Source: Callorhinus ursinus (Eukaryota; Chordata; Mammalia; Carnivora; Otariidae). From it: 64,000 nt of DNA. The stretch is from positions 6,435,363 to 6,499,362 of the forward strand of contig NW_020313057.1 in NCBI RefSeq assembly GCF_003265705.1, written 5' to 3'. Positions 46,530 through 58,799 of the stretch are shown piece by piece; the stretch's first letter is position 1, and every line of letters starts with the position of its first letter. The notes beneath the pieces were generated by a model. It saw nothing but the letters and a program-made list of their open reading frames with translations. It did no database searches and had not been told where the DNA came from. The translations under genes were made by a program, and so were the position numbers.

Positions 46530-47158
46530 TGATAAAGTATCACCTCAGGGAAGATAAACTTTTTGTCAAGGTGAAAATAAGTTTTAAAAGATGTTTTTTT
46601 TTAATCTCTCTCCACTCATTCTTATGTTTTTCAGTACAACTTAAAAGAAGCTCTGCTAAGGGCTTACTTTACTAGATAGCTGCACAAGGGCTAGAAGCCA
46701 CTGACTTTCTGAATCAAGAATTAAAGGATGACTTTTCATCGGTAAAAATATCTAATTTTCATTCAGGATAATAGCCCTTAGAGGTTTGTGAATAGGAAGC
46801 AGATATGATGATAAAATGTATATCCGGAGGGATCCTCACTAAAATGGAGTCTCCACCAAGAAAGATCTAATAAATCAGTGTTCAAGGTGACTCTGGCTCA
46901 GATAAGTATACCTTCTTTTCTAGAACAGGAGCAACAACATCCAGTAGTATAATGCAAGGCGAAGGACAGAGAAGTTCAGATGCCAGACTCTCCCTTGTTC
47001 ACACAGAAATGCCTGTGCAGATGCTAGACCTCGGTTGTAGAAATAACACATCAAGTTACCAGGTCTCCGGCGTGCCTTCACCTCCTAGCTCACTGTTAAC
47101 CCATGCTGATGAGGAACCTGAAAACAGCATTCTTTGAGTCCTCTAGGAATGTGCTCTT
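46530..47158. other. Unassigned non-coding sequence
   Basis: No gene or repeat recognised up to the L1 target duplication. Confidence 0.35.
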
Positions 47159-47171
47159 AAGATATCATGGA

Positions 47172-48066
47172 GATATTATGCAGACATCAAAAGGAATGAG
47201 ATCTTGCCGTTTGCAACGACGTGGATGGAACTGGAGGGTGTTATGCTGAGTGAAATAAGTCAATCAGAGAAAGGCATGTATCATATGACCTCACTGATAT
47301 GAGGAATTCTTAATCTCAGGAAACAAACTGAGGGTTGCTGGAGTGGGGGTGCGGTGGGAGGGATGGGGTGGCTGGGTGATAGACATTGGGGAGGGTATGT
47401 GCTATGGTGAGCGCTGTGAATTGTGCAAGACTGTTGAATCACAGATCTGTACTTCTGAAACAAATAATACATTATATGTTAAAAAAAAAAAGAAGAAGAT
47501 AGCAGGAAGGGAAAAATGAAGGGGGGGACATCGGAGGGGGAGACAAACCATGAAAGACGATGGACCCTGAGAAACAAACTGAGGGTTCTAGAGGGGAGGG
47601 GGGTGGGGGAATGGGTTAGCCTGGTGATGGGTATTAAAGAGGGCACGTTCTGCGTGGAGCACTGGGTGTTACACGCAAACAATGAATCATGGAACACTAC
47701 ATCAAAAACTAATGATGTAATGTATGGTGATTAACATAACATAATAAAACAAGAACAAAAACAAAAACAACAAAACAAAAGAAATATTTAGGTGTCCATG
47801 CCATTTTGTCAGCCGGGCATAGTGCCCATGAATCAGAGGTGACCATGTGGACAAGAGCGATGTTCTAGAAGAGGAATGTGGGACCCTGGATGACCTTATA
47901 GAGCTGAGCCTTCTACCCACCATGGATCATCTTCCCACCTCTGGATGGTCAGAGAATAGAAAAGTACACCCACTGAATGGCTATGGTCTTTTATTACAGC
48001 AGATTGGCCTGTACCCTACCAAACACATTCTTCACTATAGTAAAATTATTAAAACCCTAAAAAAAA
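47172..48066 (+). mobile_element. 5'-truncated L1 with probable 3' transduction
   Basis: A perfect 13-bp duplication AAGATATCATGGA (47159-47171, 48067-48079) brackets the whole unit. Its first part is the end of L1 ORF2: an open C-terminal frame containing KRNEILPFATTWMELEG and MLSEISQSEKGMYHMTSLI, stop TGA at 47300-47302. The L1 3' UTR follows to about 47745, then a first A-rich tail to about 47787. About 270 bp of non-L1 sequence comes next, then a second poly(A) at 48059-48068. Everything before ORF2's last codons is absent, so it cannot move itself. Confidence 0.88.
47788..48058 (+). repeat. Putative transduced segment (older repeat sequence)
   Basis: It lies between the L1 A-rich tail and a second poly(A), inside the same target duplication. 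GATGACCTTATAGAGCTGAG, GGTCTTTTATTACAGCAGAT and TGGCCTGTACCCTACC resemble the 3' end of an older mammalian repeat ('..tttgttacagcag..agcctatcctgac'). An ATTAAA polyadenylation-signal variant lies at 48048-48053. The frame at 47847-48125 runs through this repeat and the flank and has no gene features. Confidence 0.65.
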
Positions 48067-48079
48067 AAGATATCATGGA

Positions 48080-51035
48080 AATTTTCTCCAATGGAACTGA
48101 AGTGGTTACAGTCCCACTTTTCTAAGACAGAACCAAACCTGAAACAGTGACTTGGCAGGACATGTGGTAAATTTCAAAGGAGATTCCCAAAGAATGGCAG
48201 GGACTCCTAGAGATTATTCTTTAAGGTGAAGGTTTTCCCCCAGGACAGGCTGGGGGTTTTTCTGTAAAGGAACGTCACAGACATGATGGAATTTGAACAG
48301 TTTCCTCAAACAAGAGTGAGTGAACCCGTCCCTTTCCAATCTCACTATAAGCACCGCCTGATTTTCTTAGTACCTGAAGCTATTTAAGAAAGGGAAATCA
48401 AACACGCTGGCAAAACAGTAGAAAATAAAGTTAAATAGAGCCTCCAATCCTAGAGTGTGTCTAATTCTGAGGAACTGCATATTTCTCATTAAAGAGTGTT
48501 CTAGGTTTACCCAACCATGTGGCTATCTTAGGATTCAAGTCATTTGATCATTATTATTTCATTAAAAGAAAATATGTTTCTCTTCCTTTTGAGAAATCTG
48601 GGTGAAGGCAGCATTGAAATTCTATGCAATTAGACCCAAACACAGCCAGTATCCCTCACTGACATTCCTTCCTGTGGAATATTGGGAAATGTTCCTGAAT
48701 AATTCCTAATGGGAGCCATGGTTCAGATAAAACTGACAGTGCATTAAAGATGGCTGGGGCAGCTCAAGAGCATGCTGAGGCTCTCTGATCTCGGTTGTTT
48801 GGCTTAAGGATTTGAGGAAGCAAATAGAAGCAGCTGCACTAAGGATTTTCTGCAATTAGGTTCATGCAGATTCTGGAAGTTGCTTATTAGGTCTGTCACT
48901 TTCAATCCATCTGGTATTTTCGTGTTCAAGTAGTATTGCGAGTTGCTCAGTGGGGTCAGTGGTTTTCCTTTTACCTGCTAGACAGCATTGCACAACCGTA
49001 AAGGCTTATCTGCTGGAGGCAGGATGCACAATTTGGCTGCCTATTGCAAAGCACATGAATTTTTGATTTGTCTGTGTGAGACAGCACAGACACCTCTTAG
49101 GAGTTCCAGTTTGGACCAGTTCAAGATTTAAATAACATTCCTAAATTGTTCTGGGCTTATTTATATTTTTTTTTTGCATGTGTACTTTCCCCTGGTGGCT
49201 TGTGTAACACAAAAACCAAAGGTAAGTGCTACGGAAAGCTAGCTCTTTCCATTTTATTTTATCACCTGTCTGGTATTGATTCAGAAAGTTACAGGCTAAA
49301 TTAAGTGGTATCCCTGGAATGGGGCTTGACTCATCCAGACTTCTGCCACATTTGACAGCTTTTGGTATTAAAGACCGTATCTGATCCCTTAGAATCTGCT
49401 AATTTTCAAAACTATTCTCTCTTCTACCTTTCTCCCCGAAGTGCTTTTATAGCATCAATCTTCATTTGGATTGAGGAAATTTGAATTCAAAGACATTCAA
49501 AAAAAAATTCCACGTTGAAACTGCACATCCTTCTCTTCCCACAACTTTCTTTCTTTCCCACCCTAGTACCTCAGTTTGCCAGAAATTTTCAGTGCAGGTT
49601 TGGGGATGCACTTATTTGGAAATTCTGTATCTCTCCTTCCTTGCTACTCACTTGGTAATGACATAGGATTATGCTACTTCATACCATATCCTCTGGATTA
49701 TGCAGTTATGAAACCTTCCAACTCCCAGGCCTAATCCTTAATATTTTGTGTACTTTTTTTTTTCACATTCGCATCTGACTTCTTGAGACTTTGAGAACAA
49801 TTTTTTTTTTTCCATTTAGGCACAGAAGGGAACTGGGCCAGAGTTTAAGGGTTTTCCTGGGTTTGTTTTATTTATATGTTATCTCACTTATACTCAGAGT
49901 TTAAATTTGTCAAAAGATGATAACCAGAAATGCCCTGCATTTCTTACAACATATAGTGAAACAGTGTTAGAGCAGGGAGAGGGGTTGATTTAGGAAGATG
50001 AAGTGGCTGCTTATTCTCTTTTATCTTGGCAGTTATGCAGTGGGTCCCTGCAAAACATACACCGTCTGGCTCGTGCATTTTGCCAGATGGTTTCCATGCT
50101 CTCCTTCCCACCAGAGGTGGGGACACATGGGGTGGGGAACTGGAGCGCAGGGAAAGTGACTCCTTTACTTATCACAGTGCTGCTTGGAAAGAAAACAAAA
50201 CAAAACAAATAAGCTTGCAAAATCGGTGGTGATTTCAGTGAAACATTGGTGGATTTTTGCTTCTCAAAACTGCGGTTCCTTTGAAGTATTTCTGCATGTT
50301 CATATGACATATGCTTAGCGGAGGCCTCTTGTGTTTTTGACCTACAGGGCTACAGAATCAGGAAATAACTATAGCCAGGTTACTGGTAAAAGAAAAAGAA
50401 AGAAAATGGCTCATTTTAATGAAGTCATTGAAAGTTGAGGCTGGAGCAGCTGAAGTGGGGAACTGAAATTCCTATTTCAGTTGGTCAGTCCTATAAACTA
50501 AATCCCAAACATCCCCAAATCTTCATTATCCAATCTACAAAGCATATCCCTGATCTGGATCGCAACCACGGAACATGATTTTAACCAGAACGGATGTGGA
50601 GTGGTGTGGTGAATGACAGGTGCACTATGTATGCACTCTTCCAGAGTTCAGGATGAGAACTTGTGCTTCCCAAGGATAAACTCCATCAAGTTCTGCAGCC
50701 TCCTCTCTACCTTAATGGAAACTAGGGTGGGCTACGGAATGGGGACAAATATGATGGCTATCTCTGGCATTCAAGCTCCATCAAGTGATTTCTGGCAGCC
50801 ACTATGGTATTATTTGAAAAGCATCAAATATATGAATAGCATTTGGTATTATTTGATTGGGCTTTTAGGGACTGACACTTATTGTAAAATTTATTGGTGG
50901 TAGACATTCAGTATGAGTTTAAATTATTTATCATCAGATACATACACACGTCAGATACATACACATCAGATACATGCACACATACATGCATGCACTTGAA
51001 TGCCTCACTCAAAATGAGCATCCTGAGGATCTGAT
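48080..51035. other. Unassigned non-coding sequence between two L1 copies
   Basis: Almost 3 kb without a recognised interspersed repeat or gene. Contains short poly(T) runs and, at 50930-50990, a tandem array of CAGATACATACACA-like units just before the second L1. Confidence 0.4.
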
Positions 51036-51051
51036 AAGAGTTGAGTGAACA

Positions 51052-51484
51052 TGCTGAGTGGTAGGGGGTGGGAGGGATGGGGTGGCTGGGTGATAGACAT
51101 TGGGGAGGGTATGTGCTATGGTGAGCACTGTGAATTGTGCAAGACTGTTGAATCACAGATCTGTACTTCTGCAACAAATAATGCAAGATATGTTAAGAAA
51201 AAAGAAAAAGAAGAAGATAGCAGGAGGGGAAGAATGAGGGGGAGTAAGTCAGAGGGGGGAAATGAACCATGAGAGACGATGGACTCTGAAAAAGAAACTG
51301 AGGGTTCTAGAGGGGAGGAGGGCGGGGGGATGGGTTAGCCTGGTGATGGGTATTCAAGGGGGCACGTTCTGCATGGAGCACTGGGTGTTATGCACAAACA
51401 ATGAATCATGGAACACTTCATCAAAAACTAATGATGTAATATATGATGATTAACATAACAATAAAAAAATAAAAATTAAAAAAA
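51052..51484 (+). mobile_element. 5'-truncated L1 3' UTR
   Basis: Bracketed by a perfect 16-bp duplication AAGAGTTGAGTGAACA (51036-51051, 51485-51500). It contains only 3' UTR: GGTGGCTGGGTGATAGACAT, TGAATCACAGATCTGTACTT, AGACGATGGACTCTGAAAAA, GGAGCACTGGGTGTTATGCA, TAATGATGTAATATATGATG and an A-rich tail. It aligns closely with 47350-47750 in the other copy, so both come from related source elements. Confidence 0.93.
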
Positions 51485-51504
51485 AAGAGTTGAGTGAACA
51501 ATCA

Positions 51505-51650
51505 AAAAATAAAAATAAAAAAGCATGAGACCCAATGGTAGAGAACTGATGATTTCCTACTGAAATGGACAACCTGAGGCAGTTTTTTCCCTTGATTTTA
51601 CTGTTGCAAGAGGTGTAACAACTGACTCATAAGTAAAATATTTTTTAAAA
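51505..51650. other. Short spacer
   Basis: Less than 150 bases between the younger L1 and the old L1. No recognised feature. Confidence 0.4.
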
Positions 51651-53164
51651 ATTAGTAAATACTAATTTCTGCTTCTGGAAAGACAGAGTAGATGTACTCT
51701 TTCTTTTCAACAGGAGGTTGTTGGAATCCCTGAACATCATATATAAAACAAACATAAGAAGACTGTGATAGAACAATTAGAAAATCAGCAAGGATATAGA
51801 AGAACTCAACAACACCATCAACCAACAAATATTTTATAGAACACTCCACTCAACAACTGAATACACATTTTCTTTCAAATGCCTTGGAACATATATCAAG
51901 ATAGTCTATATCTCATGGCTAAAATGGATTTCGATAAATTTAAGAGAATTAAAATTACACAGAGTGTGTTTTCTAGTCACAATGCAATCAAACTAAAATC
52001 AATATCAGAAAGATAACAATAAATATCCAAACATGTTGAAACTAAACAGCCCAACTCTAAATAATCCATAGGTCATAAGGAAGACTCAAAGGAAATAAAA
52101 AAAATATTGAACTGAATGAAAATTAAATATACCATATAGCAAAATTCATGGGACATAGATAAAGCAGTGTAGAGAGGGCAATTTATAGCACTAAATGAAT
52201 ACATTACAAACCAGGAAAAGTCTCAAATCAATAATCTAACTTCTCACCTCAAGAACATAGGAATAGCGGAGCAAAATAAATGTAAAGCAAGCAAAAGGGG
52301 GAAAAAAAGATAAAGCATGGAAAGCTTTGAAATTAGAATCAGAAAAAATAATAGAGCTTTATAAAAAGATCAGTAAAAGTGGCAGTAGTCTAGCAAGACT
52401 AATAAAGAAAAAAGAGTATGCAAATTACCAATATTAGAAATGAAATAGGGGACATCACTATAGACTGTGCAGACATCAAAACGGTAATAAGGAAATACTA
52501 CCAACAATTTTACACACTTGTATTTGACAACTTAGATGAAATGGACCACTTCCTCAAAAAACCATAAACTAGCACAATTCACCCACATGAAGTAGTTTGA
52601 ATAGCCCTACACTTATGAAGGAAATGAATGCATAATTTTAAAACTCACAAAAGAGAAATCTCCAGTCCCCACTGGAGAAATTTGGAACCCTGATATCAAA
52701 GCCAAATATGAATTTAAGAAAAAGGATTAATATCAGTTCTACAAAGTCTCTTCCAAACAGGAGAAAACACTTCCCAATTCTTTTCCTAAAGCTAGTATTA
52801 TCATTATATCAAAATCAGACAAAAGATAATTCATAAAAGCTGCAAACCAATATCTCTCATGAATACAGACATAAAAATACTTAATATTAGCAAATGGAAT
52901 TCAGCAATATGTAAAAAGAATTATACATCAAGACCAAGTAGGGTTCATTCCAGGAATACAAACCTGATTCAATATTTGAAAATCAATTAATGGAATCTAC
53001 CATACTAGCAGACAGAAGAAGAATAATAAAATGGTAATATCAAGTGAGGTAGAAAAGCCATCTGTCAATCATTTTTGATAAAAATTCTTACAAAAACAGG
53101 AATAGAGGCAACTTCCTTACTTGATAAAGAGCACTACAAAAAAATGTGCAACATACATTATACT

Positions 53165-53330
53165 CTTTTTCTTTCTTTTTTTAAATTTAAATTAAAGTTA
53201 GTTAACATACAGTGTATTATTAGTTTCAGGGTAGAGTTTAGTGATTCATCGGTTGCACATAACACCCAGTGCTCATTACATCAGGTGCCCTCCTTGATGC
53301 ACTTTACCCAATTATCCCACCCTCCCACCC
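53165..53330 (-). mobile_element. 5'-truncated L1 3' end, antisense, nested in old L1
   Basis: Complement of a carnivore L1 3' end: T-rich tail complement, AGTTAGTTAACATACAGTGT, CATAACACCCAGTGCTCATT, GGTGCCCTCCTTGATGCACT. A perfect 10-bp duplication ACATTATACT (53155-53164, 53331-53340) lies within the old L1 coding sequence, which continues on the other side. Confidence 0.92.
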
Positions 53331-53909
53331 ACATTATACTTAATCATTAAAGACTAAATGCTTCCCTGCAAAGGTCAGTAGCAAGGCAAAGATGTCTTCT
53401 CTTCATTCTTCTTCAATATAGTGCTGGAAATTTTAGTCAGTTCATGAAGGCAAGAAAGGGAAATATAAAACATACAGATAATGGAAGAAATAAAAGTGTC
53501 CTATTTGCAGATGACATGATTTTCTACATAGAAAACTCTAAGGAATCTACAAAAACACCTAGAGCCATTGAGTTCAGCAAGGTTGCAAGATACAAGATAA
53601 AAATATAAAAATCAATAATATTTGTATATATTAACAATGAACACAGGGGAACCAAAATTAAAAATATATTTGTAATTGCTAAAAAACATACAAAAAATCC
53701 CCCAAACTTTCAAATACTAGATGCATATCTTAACAAAACACTTATAGGACCTTATGCTGAAAGCTGCACAATGCTGATTAAAGAATTTCAAGGAAGATCT
53801 AAATAAATAGAGAGAAATAGTATGTTCAAGGACTGGATGATGAAACATAGTAGAAATGTCAATTCTCCCCAAGTTGGGATATAGGTTGAATACAATTGCT
53901 ATCAAAACC

Positions 53910-53911
<2 letters not shown>

Positions 53912-53956
<45 letters not shown>
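53912..53956. repeat. (GT)n microsatellite
   Basis: About 22 uninterrupted units within the old L1, directly before the SINE's target duplication. Confidence 0.98.
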
Positions 53957-53959
<3 letters not shown>

Positions 53960-53970
53960 AAGGCAATATA

Positions 53971-54158
53971 GGGGCACCTGAGTGGCTCAGTCATTAAGTG
54001 TCTGCCTTCGGCTCAGGTCATGATCCCAGGGTTCTGGGACTGAGTCCCAATTTGGGCTCCCTGCTCCACAGGGAGCTGCTTTCCCTTTGCCTGCCGCTCC
54101 CCCTGCTTGTGTTCTCTCTCTTTCTGACAAATGACTAAATAAAATCTTAAAAAAATAA
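53971..54158 (+). mobile_element. CAN-SINE nested in old L1
   Basis: Head GGGGCACCTGAGTGGCTCAG, GGCTCAGGTCATGATCCCAG, GTTCTGGGACTGAGTCCC as B-box region, a pyrimidine-rich body with TTCTCTCTCTTTCTGAC, and an A-rich tail AATAAAATCTTAAAAAAATA. A perfect 14-bp duplication ATAAAGGCAATATA flanks it (53957-53970, 54159-54172). Confidence 0.97.
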
Positions 54159-55749
54159 ATAAAGGCAATATAATTCTAAAACTTATGTGGAGAAGAAAAG
54201 GAACATACCTGAAACAATTCTGAAAAAGAAGAATTCAGTGGGAGGAATCAATCTGACTAATTACAAGACTTATTTAACACAGAGTAAGTGATACTGGTAG
54301 AGGAGCAGACACATGGATCAGTGAAAAAGAATAGAGAACCCAGAAAGCGAACCACACAAATATGCCCAACTGATTTTGATAAAGATGCAACAGCATTCAA
54401 TGGAAGAAAGATATCTTTTTCAACAAATTGTGGTAGAACAATTAGACATCCATAGACAAAAAAATAAACTTTGACCTAAGTCTTGCACCTTGTACAAAAA
54501 TTAACTCAGACTAGATCACAGCCTTAAATGTAATACTACATAAAACTATAAAACTTTCAGAAAAAAATACAAGAGAAAATCTTCAGGATGTAAGGCGGGG
54601 CAAGGAATTTTTTTAAACATTTTATTATTTTTGTATCTTTTAGACAAAGAATTCTTAAGGCTTGACACCAACAGCATGATCCATGAAAGGAAAAAACCGA
54701 TGCATTATAATTTATCAAAAGTTAAAATTTTGTTTTATAAAAGACATGTTAGGAAGATGAAGTGATAAGCTTCAGAGTGGGAGAAAAAGCTTTGCAAACC
54801 ACATATCCAACAAAGATCTACTATCTAGAATGTATAAAGGACTTTCAAAACTCAACAGTGTAAAAAAAAAAAAGTGGGCAAAAACACGAGGAGACATTTC
54901 ATGGAAGAGGTTATGCAGATGCCAGTTAAACACATGAAAATATATTTCACATCATTAGCCAGTAGGAAAATGCAAATTAAAATCACAAGGGGATATCACT
55001 ACACACCTATCAGAATAATTAAAATTAAAAAAAAGTGACAAAACCAAATGTTGGCATGGATGCAAAGAAACTGGATCACTCATATATTGCTAATGGGAAT
55101 GCAAAATGGTACAATCTGGAAAAGTTAGGCTGTTTCTTAAAAAAAACAAACCAACCCCTCAGAGCCCCCCAATAAGTATCATACAACCCTGTAATTATAC
55201 TTCCAGATATTTATCATAGAGAAATGAAAACTGAATTCACATAAAACCTATACAGAAATGTTTATGGAAGCCTCATTCATAAGAGCTCCAAACTGGAAAC
55301 AATCCAGATGTTTTTCAGGGGGTAAATAGTTATTAAACTGTGCTACAGGATGGTACATAGCATGGAGTACTAGTCAGCAATAAAAAGGGAGAAACTATTG
55401 ATAAATGCAAAACCTGGAAGAATCTCCAGATAATTCTGCTTAGTAAAATAAGCCAATCCTCAAAGGTTACATACTGTGTGATTCCATTTATGCAATATTA
55501 CTTGAAATGACAAAATTATAAAAATGGAGAACAGGTTAATGGTTGCCTGGGGTTAAGGAAGGGACAGAGGGAAGTGGGTATGGATATAAAAGGGCACCAA
55601 GAGAGATCCTGGTTGTGATACCATACTATAGTTTTACAAGATGTTACCCTTGGAGGAAACTGAATAAAGGATACTTGGGATCTCTCTGTGTTATTTTTCA
55701 CAACTGTATGTGAATCTACAACAGTCTCAATTAAGAGATCAATTAACTC

Positions 55750-57110
55750 ATTAAAAAACTAAGTGAATAGGTTAATAATGCTTTGGACAACAGAGTAAAA
55801 TAGATTCTACCCCCAAATGCCACATCGTTATTATGTAGTACCCAAATGAGATCTGAGACAGTCAAGACGCTACAATGTACAAGGTCTAGTTCCCATGACC
55901 CAATGTAACTGAGATGCTGTGTCCTGTTCTAGTTTACACGATGAGGTCCTATTTCACCCTCATGTTTCATGGGGCCTACACTGAGCTGACTTTGCCTGAC
56001 CTGCATACATGCCTCTCTCTTGCCCTACGTCATGGTTCCTGGTACTGCCATTAATGGTTCAGGAATGTCCAGTTCTGCAGAACATCATCCAGCCTGTTAA
56101 AGGACCCACATTATGATTCTTTCCCTCCCTTCCCACCATAGCCCAACTTAAACTGCCACTCCAAACCCCTAAGCAAATTCATCACAGCACCAAACAATCG
56201 GGTGTGAACTACCAGTTTAACCCTCCTTCTGGATGTCTTACATTTTAAAAGAAACAATGATTTAAATGACCCGCCTATAGGTGGAATGCTTGGGGGAGAT
56301 CCGATAGTCCATAGGTGGGGGGTGGTTGTAAAGGAGCAGGGAGCCTCCGTTTGACTTCTCCCCTCTGGATTTTTGTGAAGGAGAACAGGGCAGGGCTAGG
56401 AAAATACCAAAGCGTATGCTTGGACTGCCCTTTCTTCTTCTCCAACTCTCTCCCATCTCTCTGTGGTCCTTCTCTAATTTGTGAGTAAATATTTTAATGA
56501 GACCATTAATTGTGTTACACTATTTTGTTTGTAAATGTCCTTTTCAATGAAATGAGTTAATCAAATTTTGGCTGCAAATCCTTACCTCCTAATTTTCCAT
56601 GGACTTAATGCTCTCACTTGTTACACGGTGTTTTCCATCAGTGTTACTCTGTGTTAGCTGTTAGCTTCGTGACGAGAAAGAGGGCAGAGGAAGGTGAAGG
56701 CTGACTATACTCTGCAAAATAACCCTTGCCAAAAAGGCATTGTCTCGTGAACTCAGAAGGCATTCTGTGCTAGATTTATCTAGCTCCTTTTACCCAGTTG
56801 CAGTCTTCTTTATGCCATGTTTCTTCCCTAGCTTTTACTCTTTCCTCAACCACTGGCAGTCCAAGCTCTGCCCCTAGTAGCTGAGCTCAAATAGTTCTCT
56901 TGATCAAACCCACTGTTAGCCCATCTGCGGTTTTGGCCTGACCACCCCCCTCCTTCCTTTTGACACTCTCTTTCTCTGATTTCATGAATGCTGCCTCCCC
57001 CATTCCCCTTAAGATGGGCCTATAAACTGTTGAGTCATAATCTGCCTTTGGATGGGTCACTGGCATGTCAAACCTAATGTGTCCATCACTGAGCGGCTGA
57101 TAGTAACACA
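55750..57110. other. Unassigned non-coding sequence
   Basis: No gene recognised. Part of it (55790-56500) has the C-rich style of an old LTR but no diagnostic ends. Confidence 0.35.
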
Positions 57111-57119
57111 AATCTGCTT

Positions 57120-57945
57120 TCCCATTTCAGTGGATGGCAACCCCAATCTTTCACTTGTTCAGGCCAAATATTTTGAGTATTCCTTGACCCCCTCTTCTCC
57201 CTCCTTACATCTGGTCCATAAACAAACCCTCCTTGCTTTTCTTCAAAATATATCCAGAATTTGAGCGCTTCTTACCACCTCTACCATCACCACCCCCATG
57301 GGTGCCACCTTTACCATTTGCCTGGATCACTTCAAGTAGCCGCCTGTCTCTGCTTCTGCCCTTGCTCTTCATCTCTTAATTCTCAACAGAAAAGCCAGCA
57401 TGATTATGATAAATTGTAGCGGATCAAGTCTCTGCTAGAAACCCTTCCTGTCTCGCTTGGAGTAAAAGCCAGTCCTTAAAACAGTTTGCGCCACTGGCTC
57501 GCTCTCACCTTATTACATCATCCTCACCCCCATCTACCCCCACTGGCCTCCTTGGTCCTCTTGGTCATGCCAAGCAGACTCCTGCTTCAGAGCCTCATGC
57601 TTGCCATCGGTTTCCTGTTTGAATGCTCTTTCAAGGGAGCAGCATGGCTGATTTCCTCCTGTCAGACCTCAGCGGGTTACCTGAGGTCCTCCCCTACCAC
57701 CTGTGGAGAAGCTGAAAGCCCTCATCCCAGACACTTCACCTCTCCCATTCCTATTGTATTTGTTATCAGCAGTTATGTCACATAGTATATATTTGACTTA
57801 ATCTTACTCAGTGCCTTTTCTCTTCTACTAGGCTGTGAGTTCAGGGGGCAGCTATGTTTGTTTTATCATCGCTCTGTTTTCAGCGCCAAGACTGGTGCCT
57901 GGCACACAGACTCACAATAAATATTTCTATGTGAACTAAATGATT
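57120..57945 (+). repeat. L2 LINE 3' region (long copy)
   Basis: One of the longest L2 relics here. ATATATCCAGAATTTGAGCG and ACCTTTACCATTTGCCTGGA come from degraded ORF2. GATCAAGTCTCTGCTAGAAA, CTCACCTTATTACATCATCC and GCCTCATGCTTGCCATC precede the 3' terminal CTAGGCTGTGAGTTCAGGGG, ACTGGTGCCTGGCACACAGA and TCACAATAAATATTTCTATG. The 99-codon frame at 57486-57785 is part of it and is not a host gene. Confidence 0.8.
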
Positions 57946-57949
57946 ATTT

Positions 57950-58415
57950 TCTTTGTCTTTGTGTCTCTCCATCTCTCTCTCACTGTCCCTTTGTCGTGTC
58001 CCCTCCATGCCTGGCTATTCTTTCCTTCCTCTGCTTCATACATCTAGGTATGTCCGAAGAATTTCTCCCGGGTGTTCTCATCTTTTCTTTATTATGTTCC
58101 TTTTCCTTTTTTCCTTCCACCTGCCTCCCTTGGTCACTGATCCCTGACTCCAAGGTACACTCATCTTTCCTTCCTTCTTACACTTCTCATAGGCCTCCCG
58201 ACTATTATTAGGGGTGCTACACATCTAGATCCTGCAGGGCAAGAGAAGCAAGTGAACAGGTGGCATTCACAGGGATAATTTCAGTATTGTTTATCATAAA
58301 GGCCTTAAGCTTCCATCTTGGGTTATAGAAACAAGTTTATATGTTCTCTTTCCTTTTGTCTGATAACCCTCTTAGCGGCAAGAATCATACACTGTTCATG
58401 TTTGTATTCATCTAT
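57950..58415. other. Pyrimidine-rich unassigned sequence
   Basis: C/T-rich (TCTC runs at 57963-57980) with no gene or repeat assigned. Confidence 0.35.
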
Positions 58416-58419
58416 CCTT

Positions 58420-58745
58420 CCCTGCCTCTATCTATCCTTCCATGCTTTCGCCAACAGATACGTGTTGGGCACTCACTACGTGCCAGATCTTTTTCTAAGA
58501 CTCTGGGAACGCAACGTTTAGGTAGGTAAAAACTGAGATAGCATTAGAGCAATCGGAAGAGCTCAAATGTTTCAAGTTATGAAGATCAGGAACACAGTGA
58601 AGAAGACTGAAGAAGACCAGGTAGGAGACTACTATTGTACTATAGGCAAGAAATGAAGGTAGTTTCTAAAGGAGGGAAAGTATGGGTGGAAATAAGGAGC
58701 CAGATGTGAGAGATATCCAATGAATGACTTACCTAGGTAGTCATT
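58420..58745 (-). repeat. Possible L2/ancient repeat, antisense
   Basis: CGCCAACAGATACGTGTTGG, then GCACTCACTACGTGCCAGAT is the reverse complement of an L2/MIR-like 3' end. The following AGGAGACTACTATTGTACTA, TAGGCAAGAAATGAAGGTAG resembles another ancient repeat segment. Confidence 0.45.
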
Positions 58746-58799
58746 CAATAGTATTTACTACATGAAAGAAGAAACTTGATTTGTCATAGAAGGAAAAGA

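Larger units (their letters stand above)
51655..55745 (+). mobile_element. Old 5'-truncated L1 (ORF2 relic), host of nested inserts
   Basis: A LINE-1 relic of roughly 4 kb in sense orientation. It begins inside ORF2 after the endonuclease domain (ACACTCCACTCAACAACTGA region). Reverse-transcriptase hallmarks survive: [14 protein letters not shown] coding at about 52932-52961 and the catalytic FADDM box at 53504-53518 (aspartates at GAT GAC). The distal ORF2 and 3' UTR run to about 55745. Many stops and frameshifts leave no long frame. The age looks pre-carnivoran (L1M-type), but this is not measured. Three later features lie inside: an antisense L1, a (GT)n run and a CAN-SINE. Confidence 0.85.
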
